Below, piece after piece: positions 1-13,111 of a stretch of DNA of 64,000 nt. Within the stretch, counting starts at the first letter, position 1, and each line of letters opens with the position of its first letter. A program made the position numbers and the translations under genes. The notes under the pieces are model-generated. The model was not told the origin of the DNA and did no database searches. It saw nothing but the letters and a program-made list of their open reading frames with translations. Source of the DNA: Allacma fusca (lineage: Eukaryota; Arthropoda; Collembola; Symphypleona; Sminthuridae); assembly GCA_947179485.1 (NCBI GenBank), contig OX359248.1:1629501-1693500 (forward strand). Reading direction: 5' to 3'.

Positions 1-1224
1 TGTAAGTTTTGCAAACAACCCAACTAATTGTCAAAAGCTTCTCATACATTATACGGAGTATATATTTATGTATAGATACTTATATGTATGTACTTAGGAT
101 ACCTACATATGTAGGTCGTACAGATAGATACAATTCTAACTCTTCAGTCTTCAAAATGTGTAGGTGTTGGAGTTCCATCCCAAGGTAGTTTAAGGAGCCT
201 TTCATTATTATTACTAATTATCTCCTGCCTATGGTCGCTTCTGTTCGTCGAACAACATTTTCCTTGTTTAGTGGAGATAGCTTATAGTTAAACTGATTGT
301 TCCCCGCTCAAACAAATGGTTCAGACTTCAGACCAAATAGCAAAAATATTTGTCTCTCTAGAAATACATGTAAATATGTACATAGTATGTACCCCAGGAC
401 TTAAATACACTGTACTGCCAGAGATAAATCTTAGCTGGAATCTAAAACCTACATCAAACTTGAGAAACCAGAGACAAGAGCATAGTACAAGAGATGAGAA
501 AAGTGAAGGTTCAGGTGTCTGAGGAAGAACTAAAGACTAAAGACAAGCATCCCTTTTTCAAGAGCGTATCGTTGTAGTATCTTTATCCCATACTATTATT
601 ACAGTACACGTACATATCACATACCTATACATATATAGAGATAACCCAGAGTTCTAGTCACAAGAGGTACATAACGGGGATGCAATAGTATCAACCTCCC
701 AAAGGAATTCTAAAATTTGCATCAAAATCTTTCCAAAAGCAAACCTGCTTCACAGAAGCGAAGTGAGAGGGACCGTTGTTCTTAAAGATTCCATACATAT
801 ATTAGCATTCTCATATCCCTGGTAAACTTAATCATCAATGATTCAGAGCTTTCATTCAATGATTCAATCATTTACTTCACCCAAATGAAAACATGTAGCA
901 ACTCAATGGCTCAAAAATAAAACAAGCAATTTCCCTCAAACTGAGCGCTCCCATCATCCCGCCCATGTTTCCCAAACAAAATCAAAACAATTGGGCAGGA
1001 TAGTGGGATCAAAAACTTAAGTCTTAAAATGCATGAGGATGTCCACAGTAAGAGAACAACAATGTGCACAAAGGACAGAGAATTTCCTCTCCGGAAGAAC
1101 TCGACCATACTAAAATTATACACAATTCAAACATGTACATACATACATACATACAGTACAATCAAGACACAAGAGCAAGTTCCACTTGCAATCATAGAAC
1201 TCTTATGCAGATGCAGCAAGAAAA

Positions 1225-1269
1225 AGAGAGAGAGAGAGAGAGTGAGAGAGAGTGAGAGTGAGAGAGAGA
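1225..1269 (+). repeat. GA microsatellite, interrupted
   Basis: GA dinucleotides with a few GTGA interruptions. They generate spurious Arg/Glu-rich (plus) and Leu/Ser-rich (minus) frames across 1029-1426. Confidence 0.9.
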
Positions 1270-1614
1270 AGGCACACAAAACAACCAGAAGAAATCGACA
1301 TGGACAAAGACGAGAGAATATTTCCCAGGGAATGGCACAAGAAACGAGGAGTGAAGAGACGAGACAAAAACCAAGAAGAGTACAGTCAAAATGAGAATTA
1401 TCGATCCAAGTTCTCAAGTAAAGCACAAACGTACATGTCTACATATATCTATCTCTGGGAAAGCTATGTAGTAGTAGTAGAAAGGAAGGAGGAAGCAAAG
1501 CAAGCAAAGTGGAGTACAGGAAGGCAAGGGAAGGGAAGGCAAGGAAAGAACAAGAGAGCCCTCATATCCAATGGAATGGAATAAGAAAATACCCGCCACA
1601 TTGCTATCACTGAT

Positions 1615-1641
1615 GCTCTTCTTCTTCTTCTTCTTCTTCTT
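1615..1641 (+). repeat. CTT triplet tract
   Basis: Nine or so CTT units. Read on the minus strand they give a poly-Glu run, the source of an acidic false frame at 1607-1813. Confidence 0.9.
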
Positions 1642-2857
1642 CCTCTTCGTCGTCATCGTCGTCTTCCACTTCTTTCCTCTTTTTCTCCTTCCAAAAGCCT
1701 AGCCTAGGCCTAGGCCTAGACTGGCTTAAAGCCCTATCACAATCCCTACTCCTTCCCTCTAGCTCCCTTCCATCTAAATGCAAGTCCACATTTACTTCAA
1801 CTATCATCAGCACGTTACTACTTACTGCTACTACAGACTACAGTACAGTACTACATGTGGATGTGTGCATCGTACAATAAGTTCAAACTCTGCCGATTTC
1901 CTCCTCTCACGCTCAAAAACCATGTAAAACCAGTCTCATACCTAAGCCAGGAGTCATATCAACTGTACAAATAAATATATTACACTTTACGTTGATATAA
2001 CTATGAATATATGTACGGATACGTTATCTCTCAGGCCAAGGCTACATATCTACACACAACTACCCACACACAGACCATTAAGGGAACACGCTCAAGGCAT
2101 ACTTACTTTCATACGATGGAAAGACACAAAATGTTTCGCATTGAAAAGTGAACAGAGAGTGGAGAAACACACAGACACACATAAGTATAAGTACATACAG
2201 TATATAGGAAAGAAGAAAAAAAAACGAGAAATGATCAAATTCTATATTCTTGTACGGAAAAATTGTTTTCAGATCCCCTTCAAGCCTCTGCCGTACACTT
2301 TTGATTATTTTCTTCCATACAGTTTTATATACACAGATGCTGACTCTTTTACAAAGCTGATGGTACATATATCCCAGTCGAAGTATACATATGTACTTTC
2401 GTATAAATTACAGGGAATCCCAAGGATCCCAATGTGTCCCTATAACGGATCTTCGTCTAACTTCAATACTAAAGCTATCCATATAACTACTATATAGATT
2501 ATTTGTAAATCATGCAAATATGATATTCCCGAAAAAAAAACTGGGAAATGAGAAACCCTTCAGACTATCTCTACTACAATATGTGAAAGAGAAGACTTCT
2601 GGCTGTCTTACGCTGTGTACAAAATCAAAGGGAGCCATGTAGCCTAATAATAATGTAACAGCTAATATAGTTCTGAGTCGACACGATGCAATGAAATAGA
2701 ATTTATCCACTCCTTCCGAAGAGAGCTCCTTAAAAGAAAACCCTGAGAGTGAGAGCATCCTTCCAGCTAATAATAATAAGACACACTGGATCAATGTAAG
2801 CATCTATAATAAGTTACCTTTCATAAGGGTAGCATTTATAGAGGGAAAGATAGAGAG

Positions 2858-2858
2858 G

Positions 2859-2884
<26 letters not shown>
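2858..2884 (+). repeat. GA microsatellite
   Basis: Uninterrupted GA units, one of several GA tracts in the first 4 kb (also 3256-3284 and 3926-3954). Confidence 0.9.
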
Positions 2885-2889
<5 letters not shown>

Positions 2890-3923
2890 GAACAAATATG
2901 AAGGCAATCTTTTAAAAACAACTCAAACTTCTTGACATCCTTATAATTGAATCAAGTCACATTTAAGTTTTTAATCGTGTTTGTCTTGTTTCATTTTTGT
3001 CAAGGCGAGTATACTCTCAAGTGAGAGAGAAGAGGAGACAAGGGTTTTCCAGGACGAGAGAGAGCAGAGAGAGAGAGAAGAGAGAGAAAGAAAGAGATAG
3101 AACTCACCCGGATCCTCCGGGCCAAACTTTATTATTTCCTTGACTGGAGCTCAGAGCATTGAAAGAGAGTCACTAGTAACTACATATGTACACATATAGT
3201 TTCTACCACTGTCTATATCTATACGTTAGCGTATAATGTCGTGCATAGGAAAGGAGAGAGAGAGAGAGAGCGAGAGAGAGAGAAGAAAGAAAAGCGTCTT
3301 CCTGCCTGTCTTCACAGACAAAAATCAAAATGACTACAGAGAAAAAAAACACATGAACTTCATGTCACCGTCACCATCAAGTTTCGCATCCTTTCCGGTT
3401 GAAACACCGAGACTCGTCATCTTCCTCAACTTTTAGCAAAGTTATCTTGAGGCATAGCGTCAAAATAAAATTTTAATGAGCAACCCACGTCACTCATACT
3501 TTTTCCCTCGCTCATTCTCTTCCTCCTCTCCTCTCCTCCTCTCATCTCATCTCTACTCTTCTCTCAGTCTCTCTCTCTCTCTCACTCCTCTCCCCATGAT
3601 GAGCAGAAAGAAGCAGAGAGAGAGAGAGAGAGAGAGACTCCATGTTTTACTACTAATTTGATTAACTTCACTTCTCATTAATTAATTCTGAATACTTAAA
3701 TCATTCCTCATACTTTCCCATAATTACTACACAATTAAGTCTTAAATTACTGCATATATAATTACATAGGTACGCAGGGTGTAAGTAAGGTACGTGAAGA
3801 TCCTGCGGACTACTCTTCTCCACCTCCTCCATTACAGTAACAATACTCATTTATTGGCATACCTATAATTATTACAAATATAATAAATACACTTCCACAT
3901 CCTATCCTCCAGTCTTAAAACTT

Positions 3924-3959
<36 letters not shown>

Positions 3960-6600
3960 CTTAGGTGTATTTTTTGTAACATTTTTTTCTCTTAAATAAT
4001 ATCCCAAACATAGTACTGTATAGTACAGTGGAGAGGAGCGATAACAATGATGCCCATCAAAAGGGCAGTACGTTTTGTGAGATACTGCCTATTACCGTAT
4101 GTGATCTGAGGTTAATATCCCCTTTCCTTCCGGCTCATGTTTAATTTCAAGTCACTTTTGAAAAACTATAAATTTAAGTTCGCAGATATACACATACTAC
4201 TTATGTGTACGTAGATATCTATGATGAATCTAAGTATCTCATGGATAAATGAAGCCCGGCTATTAAATCTTCCTCATAAGAAATAAATCTGGATGGAAAG
4301 ATAGCCAGAGAAAAGAGAAAAAATTATTATAAGGAGCCACAACTAACAATTTAAGTAGAAGGACCATAAACTGATGGAGTACAAGTGTGACTAAAAGAAG
4401 GTAGCGGCTGGAACAAGTACTCTGTGCATATATGTATATCTAGACTTATGCACGGGCATATCTACCCATATCTGAGTATAGGTGTGTGTGTGTGTGTTTG
4501 TGTATACACAGTCCGTTCCGTACATAATCAAACAGCTCCGACAGGATTTTATTGAAAACTCAGTCGTGCAGAAAATCTTCTTGACGTGACCAATTCAAAT
4601 TCAACTGAACTTAACTCAAGGTGTCAACTCCGTAACACTTTTAAATTCATCATCTCTCACATCAAATCACTCCATCTTGTTTCCCTTTTATGCTCCTTCT
4701 TATTCCTCCTCCACACCACGGTCCACAAGACTTACATGTGAAGGAAGAGCGGAAAAATCCATATTCATAAATCCCTAAATACTTTCTATTTATGTACTAA
4801 ATACTACACAGTAGTCCCATTAGTCTTCCCTCAGCATCCCCTTCCACCCTACCACTATATACAATCTTAGGAGAGTGGGATCCCTCAAATAATACCATCC
4901 TCCTCCTTCCTAAAATTCTCCCTCATTTCCTGATTAAAATTAAAATTACTATACAGCAACAACTTCTTAATTTCTTGTCTCCACTAATTACCTCACGTCC
5001 CCCCTTCATACTTCCTCAACGGTTATTTCAGGGAAGGAGAGACTGTCAAGGGATGAATCCCTCACCCTCAACATTTTATACCCACATACATATGTATCTA
5101 TAAATACGTATGTACATATATGTATCCAAATAGCTCCACCGTAAGGAAATGAAGTTCCTCACATCCCCCCCACCTTACAAAATATGAGGAAGCATGGAGA
5201 GTACACATCATAACTATACCTATACATATACTTTATACATGAAAATCTAACGAGAATGACGAAACCTTAAGAGCCGGAAAAGCTGTTACTTGGAAAAACT
5301 ATCACGTAAATAAATCTGATTTATAGCCTCAAAAAGGCACACAAGTGGAGTAGTAGCCAAACGAAGAATTATAACTATCAATTTTGATTTTAATTTCAAT
5401 TTTCAACAAGGAAGGCGTGAAGCCTCCAATTATTTCTCATCATGCTCAGGAGTAGGTTTATTTATACTTATAAATAATTAGATATACTAGATATAAGTAT
5501 ACTTATATATAATTAAACTACGGAACATGAGCTTCAATACGTATGAAACCATGAATGCAAGGACTAGACCCGAGAAGGACAGAAGAGGGACAACAAAACT
5601 TTAATCAAAATTACTCTCATAGACAAAATATCTTGACATTACATATCTATACATAGGTAATTATAGATATATACCAAAAGAAAATATCAGGGAGAGGGTT
5701 AGACAAGACAAGAAAATTACACCCTTAGCTAAGTCAGGGGATATTATGAAAGTCTAAAATAATCTGCAATGACAACACATACCCTATGTCCTGACGACCT
5801 CCAATACCGTACTGGCATTTAATAGTATTATTATATAGAGATAGAATTCCCATTTAAAATTCAAATCGTCGCCACACCTTAGAATTTTAGATGCAACCAT
5901 TATTTTTTTTAAATTCCTACTTACAAAACAACCCCTGTATTCTTTATAAATGTGAATAAGTAGATACACATGAGACATCTTGGGTCTTGGTGGAGAGGTG
6001 AATTAAAAAGAAATGCCTAAAATGGGAATGGTCGTCAAGTGAAAAGTACACAAAACAGAGGAGAAGAGGGGTAATCTAGTAGGTACACAAAACAGCAGAG
6101 GTTCGTACCAGGCTGAAGCTCATTGACACTTCGCCCATTATTACTACACCCGATATACCTATATAGTACAGACGTCTAATACTAACAGTTCTCACATATC
6201 GAGACATTCCACAAAAGCTAACAAACATAAGTTTATGAATACTGAGTTACTGTAGAGATGAGATAGAGAGGGCTATAATATCCCTTAGTCATTTTTACAT
6301 ATGTACTTGTGTATGCTGTAAATATTCATATCACATACATATGTCTATATTACAGCTAGCGAGTCATATAGTGTGATGTCTCGAACATCATAATATAGGT
6401 ACACAACACACACACACACACACACACAGGGAAGAATAAGGATATCGAGTTGAAAATGAGCAAGAGAAGAGTCAGCATGGTGCCTTCAGAAAAGTCCGAC
6501 TCCTGCTGATTTTCCAGTTACACCACACTGCATATCGTCTCTGCAAAATACCTCCAATTCAAAAATATTCCAACACACACACACTCACTCACATACACAC

Positions 6601-6608
6601 ATACATAC
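6601..6608 (+). repeat. Left copy of the 8 bp target-site duplication
   Basis: atacatac directly abuts the left inverted repeat and is repeated at 7487-7494. The length of 8 bp is the hAT rule. The flank is a natural ACATAC repeat, which lowers the weight of the match. Confidence 0.7.
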
Positions 6609-6622
6609 TAGGGTTGGTCATA
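6609..6622 (+). repeat. Left terminal inverted repeat of the hAT-like element
   Basis: TAGGGTTGGTCATA. It is the exact reverse complement of 7473-7486, and similarity weakens just inside it. TATCGTTA copies follow within about 40 bp. Confidence 0.9.
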
Positions 6623-6869
6623 TCGTTACCTTTCGAAATATCGTTAATATCGTTATCGTTCACAAAAATAATCCCGATAACGATATGGTAGAACGATAAA
6701 AACGATATACATATAAATTGAAATAATAAAGAAATTAAGCAGTAAAAATTATCCAATAAGTATTTAATTTATTAAAAGTTATATAAGTAATAAAAATAAG
6801 CCGAAATAATGCTTCATTTTTAATTATTCACTTTTCCAAATGCCTGTTTAACAATTCCTTCTATTGCTC

Positions 6870-7290
6870 GAACCAATTCAATTCTGAATTGGAAATTTTC
6901 GGTTCAGTTCAGTTCAATTTACTAATTTTCCGATTCAATTCAAGATGAAACTGAATCGATTGATTCAGTTCATAACTTTGAATTACATGAATAGTTTTTC
7001 TTGAATTATTAAAGTTCAAACGATTCGTTTTGCCCCAAACATTTCAGCAACAGATTTACAGTTTACAAGCTCTCCAGATCCTAAAAGTAACGATCTGTAC
7101 CCTTAGTTTAACTTCCTTCTGCTGTACGCTTGGAAAATACTGCTGTCGTGTCTAGAAAGCGTATTCTTTAAGTTTATCTGCGGAAACCGTTTTTTTCGAT
7201 GCAGTTCATTTCAAAAATTTGAAATGAAACGAATTGAATTAATTTGTACTGAACTGAATTGAACCGTTTCGACCACTTCTTCCGGTTCAG
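6870..7290. repeat. Inner inverted-repeat arms within the MITE, rich in GAATTGAA/TTCAGTTC
   Basis: The left arm (about 6870-6983) carries GGTTCAGTTCAGTTCAATTT and related TTCAATTC words. The right arm (about 7203-7290) carries the complement, including TGAACTGAATTGAACC. The arms are imperfect and enclose about 220 bp. This is a second layer of symmetry, independent of the TATCGTTA arrays at the outer ends. It could be part of the element's own fold-back structure or an older element nested inside it. Confidence 0.6.
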
Positions 7291-7472
7291 ATGACACTTT
7301 CTAGGGCATGAAATACGTCAGATGACAACATTATGTAATTTTTGACGATCCTACCTTCTTAGAACGATATTAAGATAGAGCGATATATCGCGTGAAATAT
7401 ACGAGAATTATCGTAGCATATCGTTCCTCCAAATTGGACGATATTAACGATAATATCGTATCGTTATATCGG

Positions 7473-7486
7473 TATGACCAACCCTA
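7473..7486 (-). repeat. Right terminal inverted repeat of the hAT-like element
   Basis: TATGACCAACCCTA, perfectly complementary to the left end. Several TATCGTTA/TAACGATA copies precede it (about 7430-7470). Confidence 0.9.
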
Positions 7487-7494
7487 ATACATAC
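7487..7494 (+). repeat. Right copy of the 8 bp target-site duplication
   Basis: atacatac immediately follows the right inverted repeat and is identical to 6601-6608. Confidence 0.7.
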
Positions 7495-10356
7495 ACACGC
7501 CACATCAACTTTTTGAATCTCATGCATGCTTTATCTCTGACGTTAAATTAAACTTAAAGCTTTATTTATGGCCATTTAGTTTTTTTCCCTCACTAGATTT
7601 ACGCGATTTTAAATTGTTCATTTTAACTATATACGCAACTTCGTCTACCTATAAGTACTTAATACAATCTCCTTGGAGCTAGCTGTACCCTTCAAACACA
7701 ACTCCCCCCAGCATTATAATTTTTCAACCATTTCCATAGGTATACAATTATTGCATACTTGCTAAAATTCGTTCATCTTCAAAATCCTGACATGCCCTCC
7801 CTGGGATGCATCCTACAGAAACAGCCTTACACGTACTAACATATATGTATCTATATGTGTTGCGATTATTATTCCAAGGCAGAATAAGAACAAGATATGA
7901 GGCATTTTATACAGTAGTAGATATATATATACATATCTATAGAAATCTCATTGAACAATTCAAAAAGGAATACTGCAAAAATTCCTTTTACAAAATTTTT
8001 AAAAACCTTCAAAAATGATTACTAGCTAGTCGCTGTACTTGAGTGAATTACCTCGGTTTAGTTAATTATCAAAATGATTTATCCACGGATGTATGTAAGT
8101 GTAATTCAGGATAATTAATTACAAGAAAAATCATGTGTCGAATTAACATTATTATTAGCACTTTGGGAATATTTCGCATATTTTTATGTATGTACTCTAA
8201 TGCAAAAAAAGGCAGGTGGTAGTAGCTGTCGTGGTTGAGTATTATTATAACCTTTAACAAAATCATGTAGAGAGAGTGTGAGAGAGGGAGAGAGGTACCT
8301 CAGGAGGATGAATTCTCGAAACAAGTTTAAATTGTTTGAGTTCAGAGAAATATCCATATAGTAGCATAGCTTACTACTAGACTACTAGAAGGAACAAGAA
8401 ACAACTCGGTAAAATATTTTTGACCAAGAGAGTAGTTTAGTAGGGAGACATCAAGAAGGCAGGTATGTGAGTGTATTCGTCTGATTCCAACTGTGACTTT
8501 GACTTGATTCCATGTTCTGTGACTACGACAAGATTCTCCGTGTCATTTAATATCATCCGTCCCTTCATATGATTCCACATCATAGGTATGTACGGAAACA
8601 CTCATCTATGTCTAATTGTAAGCATAAGGTTCATTTATGTATGTATGTATTACATGAAGGTGGACACACATACGGTTTGGGCGTTCACAATATAAGTATA
8701 GTGATATATGTACTATTATATTATGTATCTAAAGATACTACTAGTGTATATATACTTAGTACAAACTTATACACGTACGTTATATCGTCAATCTTCACTG
8801 CTACTCGCTAAAACAGACGGAAATATTTTACACAGTCTCTGTTTCAAGTCATTACTTTATACTTACATATAAGTAAACACTCAGGGGGGAAAAATAACTA
8901 CAACTACAGAGGACTGACTCCTACTATAGACTCGACTCAAGTATCATCATCATTCACGAATCACATCATATCACAATATCCTTTGGATAAGTTCAGCTAT
9001 CTATGTACATAATTATATACTATAGTGAATATAATATTATTTATCTCAAAAGAAAATTCAAGGCAGCTGGAATACATATAAATATTTACCCATAAGGAAA
9101 TGTGACTCTATCTCATTCAGAAATCGATACATATCTTTTGAAGTCGTCATATATTTAATATAAAAATATAACAAAATTATCCCTACTTCCTCTACTACTA
9201 CTACTACTACTAATTATAAGACATATGTATGCCATGCTTTCCCATTACTTGCATTTATCTATACACAATTAATTACGCAAGTATAACTACAGTACAGCTC
9301 AAATGGCGGATCATCGTACGGATTTCCATTTACACAATTTCTACACCGATAAGGTTCGCGGTAGAATATCCAATGTCATTGATCCTGACATTACACTTTG
9401 AACTATTAGTGGTTACTGGTTACAGTTACAAAAAAAAACTAACAATAAGTCACACATCACATCACACATTTTTAGGAAATATGTGAATCTCAAACATGCC
9501 TTCGTCTAAGGAACTACTAATCTAATATTTAATCCCCATAACAAAAATCCTTTTGGTCACAAATTAGTGTTAATGTAATGCTGAGGCTGATACGAAGCCC
9601 ATGTGAGTAATGAGTAGTGTGCTACGGCAAAAATAAAAGACTGACTGTTGATTAAAATAAATATTAACATCTACTACATATATTATATAGCTTGTGAAGC
9701 TCCAGATCCAAAATATAAAAGAGTAATTAGTTCAAAGTTGAAACAATAAATAATTATTATTTCCAATTTCAAATTCATATAGGTATCTATGTATATCTAT
9801 GGACGTGATTTTTTCAATTCTAAGAGCTCCTGCGACAAGCACGTACCGTACGAAAGAATATAGAACTGACATTGATCCCGCTCCCCTGTTTCTTCTTCTC
9901 ACCCTAGGATCAATGATAAGCAATATAATAAGTATGCAAATGCATTATTAGTATTATCCGTAGTTAATATATCTACCCATATACAAAGTATGTACAGACA
10001 AGGGACAAGTGTGTACCACATACTCATATATGACATGTATTCAAGTAATCTATAATTAAATCCAAGAAAGAATAAAAAAAAAAACCACTCCGAACATCTT
10101 CTGGACTTGAATATGATAAAGTACTCTGGTATGTACCTGTAACCTGTATGTATGTACGTATTTATATAAAAATTAGACATAGACACGGACCTACTACAAA
10201 TAGTAGTAGATGATTATAAAGGATATATACGAGAGGGAGTATTTCCACTTCATGGCAGAAGGAATATTATACAAAGGTGATATGTAATTACATATAGGTA
10301 TTGAAGGCTGACTACTGATGATGATATTATTATAAATTAAGCATATATAACACTTA

Positions 10357-10554
<198 letters not shown>

Positions 10555-13073
10555 TTACAATTACACCCATCATAATTATTACCTTTATATCACAAAGGGT
10601 AAGCATCATCCATATCCATGTATAAGTAAATCAATAGATACATGTAAGGAGAATCCATTAGAATCATCAGATTAAGATATACTGTACTTATACACAACCC
10701 GTCTCACGTCTCTCATTGCCAGTCTCAAGTCGATACTTTATATTATCCATCTAGATTTCTATTTAACATTCCATTCTATACCTATGCATGTAAGTACTTA
10801 TAATTATCATGTATGTAGATGCATATACCTAGACCTACATACATACATACGAAGAAGCTCACAATCAGTAGCCAAACTATATTTCCTCTGGTAATTATTA
10901 CAACCAGTGTTTGGATCTTACTATGTAGACACACTGCACACATCTATATATGTACTGTACTACCGTATTCCGGATAAACAGAAAAAATACAAGGAGTTTA
11001 AGCAGAAGACCATGTAGAGACCTGGTACTTTGAGGACGACTCCACATAAAATTCCGTGCCAACAAGAAAAAGACGTCCAAGGGATTACTTATTAACATGT
11101 TATGTACTCGTAGAATCTATTCAAGATAGCCCAAATTGCTACTTAATATTTTTTTCCTCCGAACCAACCAGTCACTTCATTCTTGATAACATTATATACC
11201 TTCTACTTTTTAGACCCTATCGTTCAACACTACCAACTCACTCATTGTCAGTAGTAGTAGTAGTAGTAGTAAGTAGTGGTCCTTACGAGAATCCTGTTAC
11301 ACACTTCACTCCTAACCAAAATATACGAATGCTACATACAAATACGTGCATGAGGATGAGGGGTAGTCATATAGTCATCAAGTCGACAATGTATTACAAA
11401 AACATATTTTATCCTCACAGAAATAATAATGATCATCATCATGCCTCAGAAGCTTGAAACTATGTAATATCCGAGAAAAATTTCATAATTTGACTCATTT
11501 ATTTGGCTTGCAACCACGACTGTCAGCGAACGATGATTCCTCCTATCATTAACAATTCTCTGGGAGTGAGAGTCCAACCAACCACAAGTGGAAATACACA
11601 TAGAGAGGATGGACATGTTACGTTACATGTGCTTGCATGTAATTATTACATCCAGTACAATAGACAGTAACTTCATACATGAAGAGCCTATGCATGTCCA
11701 GCCCAATTCTATGCATATTAGGAGTCAAAATGAAAAATGCCAAGCCATTGGAATGGAGCAGCAGCTGCTATAATAACAAGTACGTCACTTAACTAGTACT
11801 ATTTAATTTTCTGAAGATCTCGTCGTCACGTGCCGTTATTAATTTCTCCACCTTGACAATTATTTTTCTCAAGAAAAATGTCTTTTGTCGTTTTTACCAT
11901 CTACGAATAATTACACACGTAGTACTACCATCTCAATACATCCATGGGCAATACATGCACACACACACACACACACACTATACCTACACATAGCTACACT
12001 CACACAAACATTTATTATACAGATAGAGAGATCCACAAAAGCTCACGTCTACACACCAGTTTCTCGGAGGGACAAGAAATGGAGATGATGCAACACAATT
12101 AATAAATACCATTTTTTTTTTCAGGAAAATATATAGTTTTAAATCCTCCACTAACTCTTCCTCACAGCTTGTGTCTTATAGGAACTTCAAAAGTACTTGG
12201 CAAAATGGTTCTTTCAAATAATTATTCCAGCAACATCAGAGCCATAGAGACAGAACCAAACCAAAAAAAAAATCTACAGATAATATGTAGCATGGTTACA
12301 TATAAGCATATTTAAATACATATCCTTGGGAGGGAGGGAGAGAGAGAGAGAGAGAGAACAAACAAAGCAGTGCTCAAATTACCTGAGCATTATAAACCAT
12401 AAACGTATATAATGCTCACACACTACTACCAACTTAATAACAATGTGGTCAGTGGAGACAGACGACTTGAGTATTTTTATAGTCACTTATTCCATTTATC
12501 CACATACACAAACAAGCACACACACGACGTGCTTTACTCCTATGAATGTATAAAACTAACAATCTCAACAATAAAACTATACAGCTCTTCTTCAACTGGT
12601 TCTAAGGAGATTCGAGATAGAGCACAGATCACACAGTCAGTTCTCTTGTTGTAGAGCATTGTCTTGAACATATATGTACCTATTATCTACACATAATAGG
12701 GATGCTTACATAGACCGTACATAAGTAGATATATATACAGACTAGTCTATTATCTACTGTCTCATACCATGTCACCCTTTGAAAGGACACTTTTCACAAG
12801 AGACGGAATCATCCTTTCCATGTACTTTGTTATTTTTCTTAAACATGGTGAAATGACTAACACTAACATACAAGAGGACATAAAACAAAAGACGAGAAGA
12901 GACCAGTCAAAAAAAATATTCACGGACGAGAGCCATATACATATATAAAAATTAAGTAACTACCAAAAAGTAGTAAAGAACTGAAAAAAACACACACACA
13001 TAAGAGAGACGACTTATCGTTAGTCACACGCCATTCATACCAAATCACAGTTCCAAGACACACACAAACACCA

Positions 13074-13074
<1 letters not shown>

Positions 13075-13108
<34 letters not shown>
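13075..13108 (+). repeat. CA microsatellite
   Basis: About 17 CA units inside the exd intron, giving a false Cys/Val frame on the minus strand. Confidence 0.92.

Positions 13109-13111
<3 letters not shown>

Larger units (their letters stand above)
6609..7486. mobile_element. hAT-like non-autonomous DNA transposon (MITE), 878 bp
   Basis: The element begins TAGGGTTGGTCATA and ends TATGACCAACCCTA, perfect 14 bp terminal inverted repeats. Both sides carry the same 8 bp, atacatac (6601-6608 and 7487-7494). An 8 bp target duplication with T/CAGGG-type ends is the signature of the hAT superfamily. Inside both ends are clustered copies of TATCGTTA and its reverse complement TAACGATA, the kind of subterminal repeat that hAT transposases bind. 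The middle has no coding frame for a transposase, so movement would need a transposase supplied elsewhere. The host sequence is an ACATAC-type simple repeat, so the duplication could partly be coincidental. The inverted repeats cannot be explained that way. Confidence 0.88.

Noticed and set aside
2003..2497. 164-codon plus-strand open frame
   Set aside because: Low-complexity, rich in Tyr/Ile/Thr/His from TACATA and ACAC words. The antisense frame is open too, and no domain or splice signal supports it.
3085..3150. Possible minus-strand micro-exon ending GATCCGG|gtgagt
   Set aside because: The donor is good, but two frames are open over only about 40 nt and the acceptor cannot be fixed.
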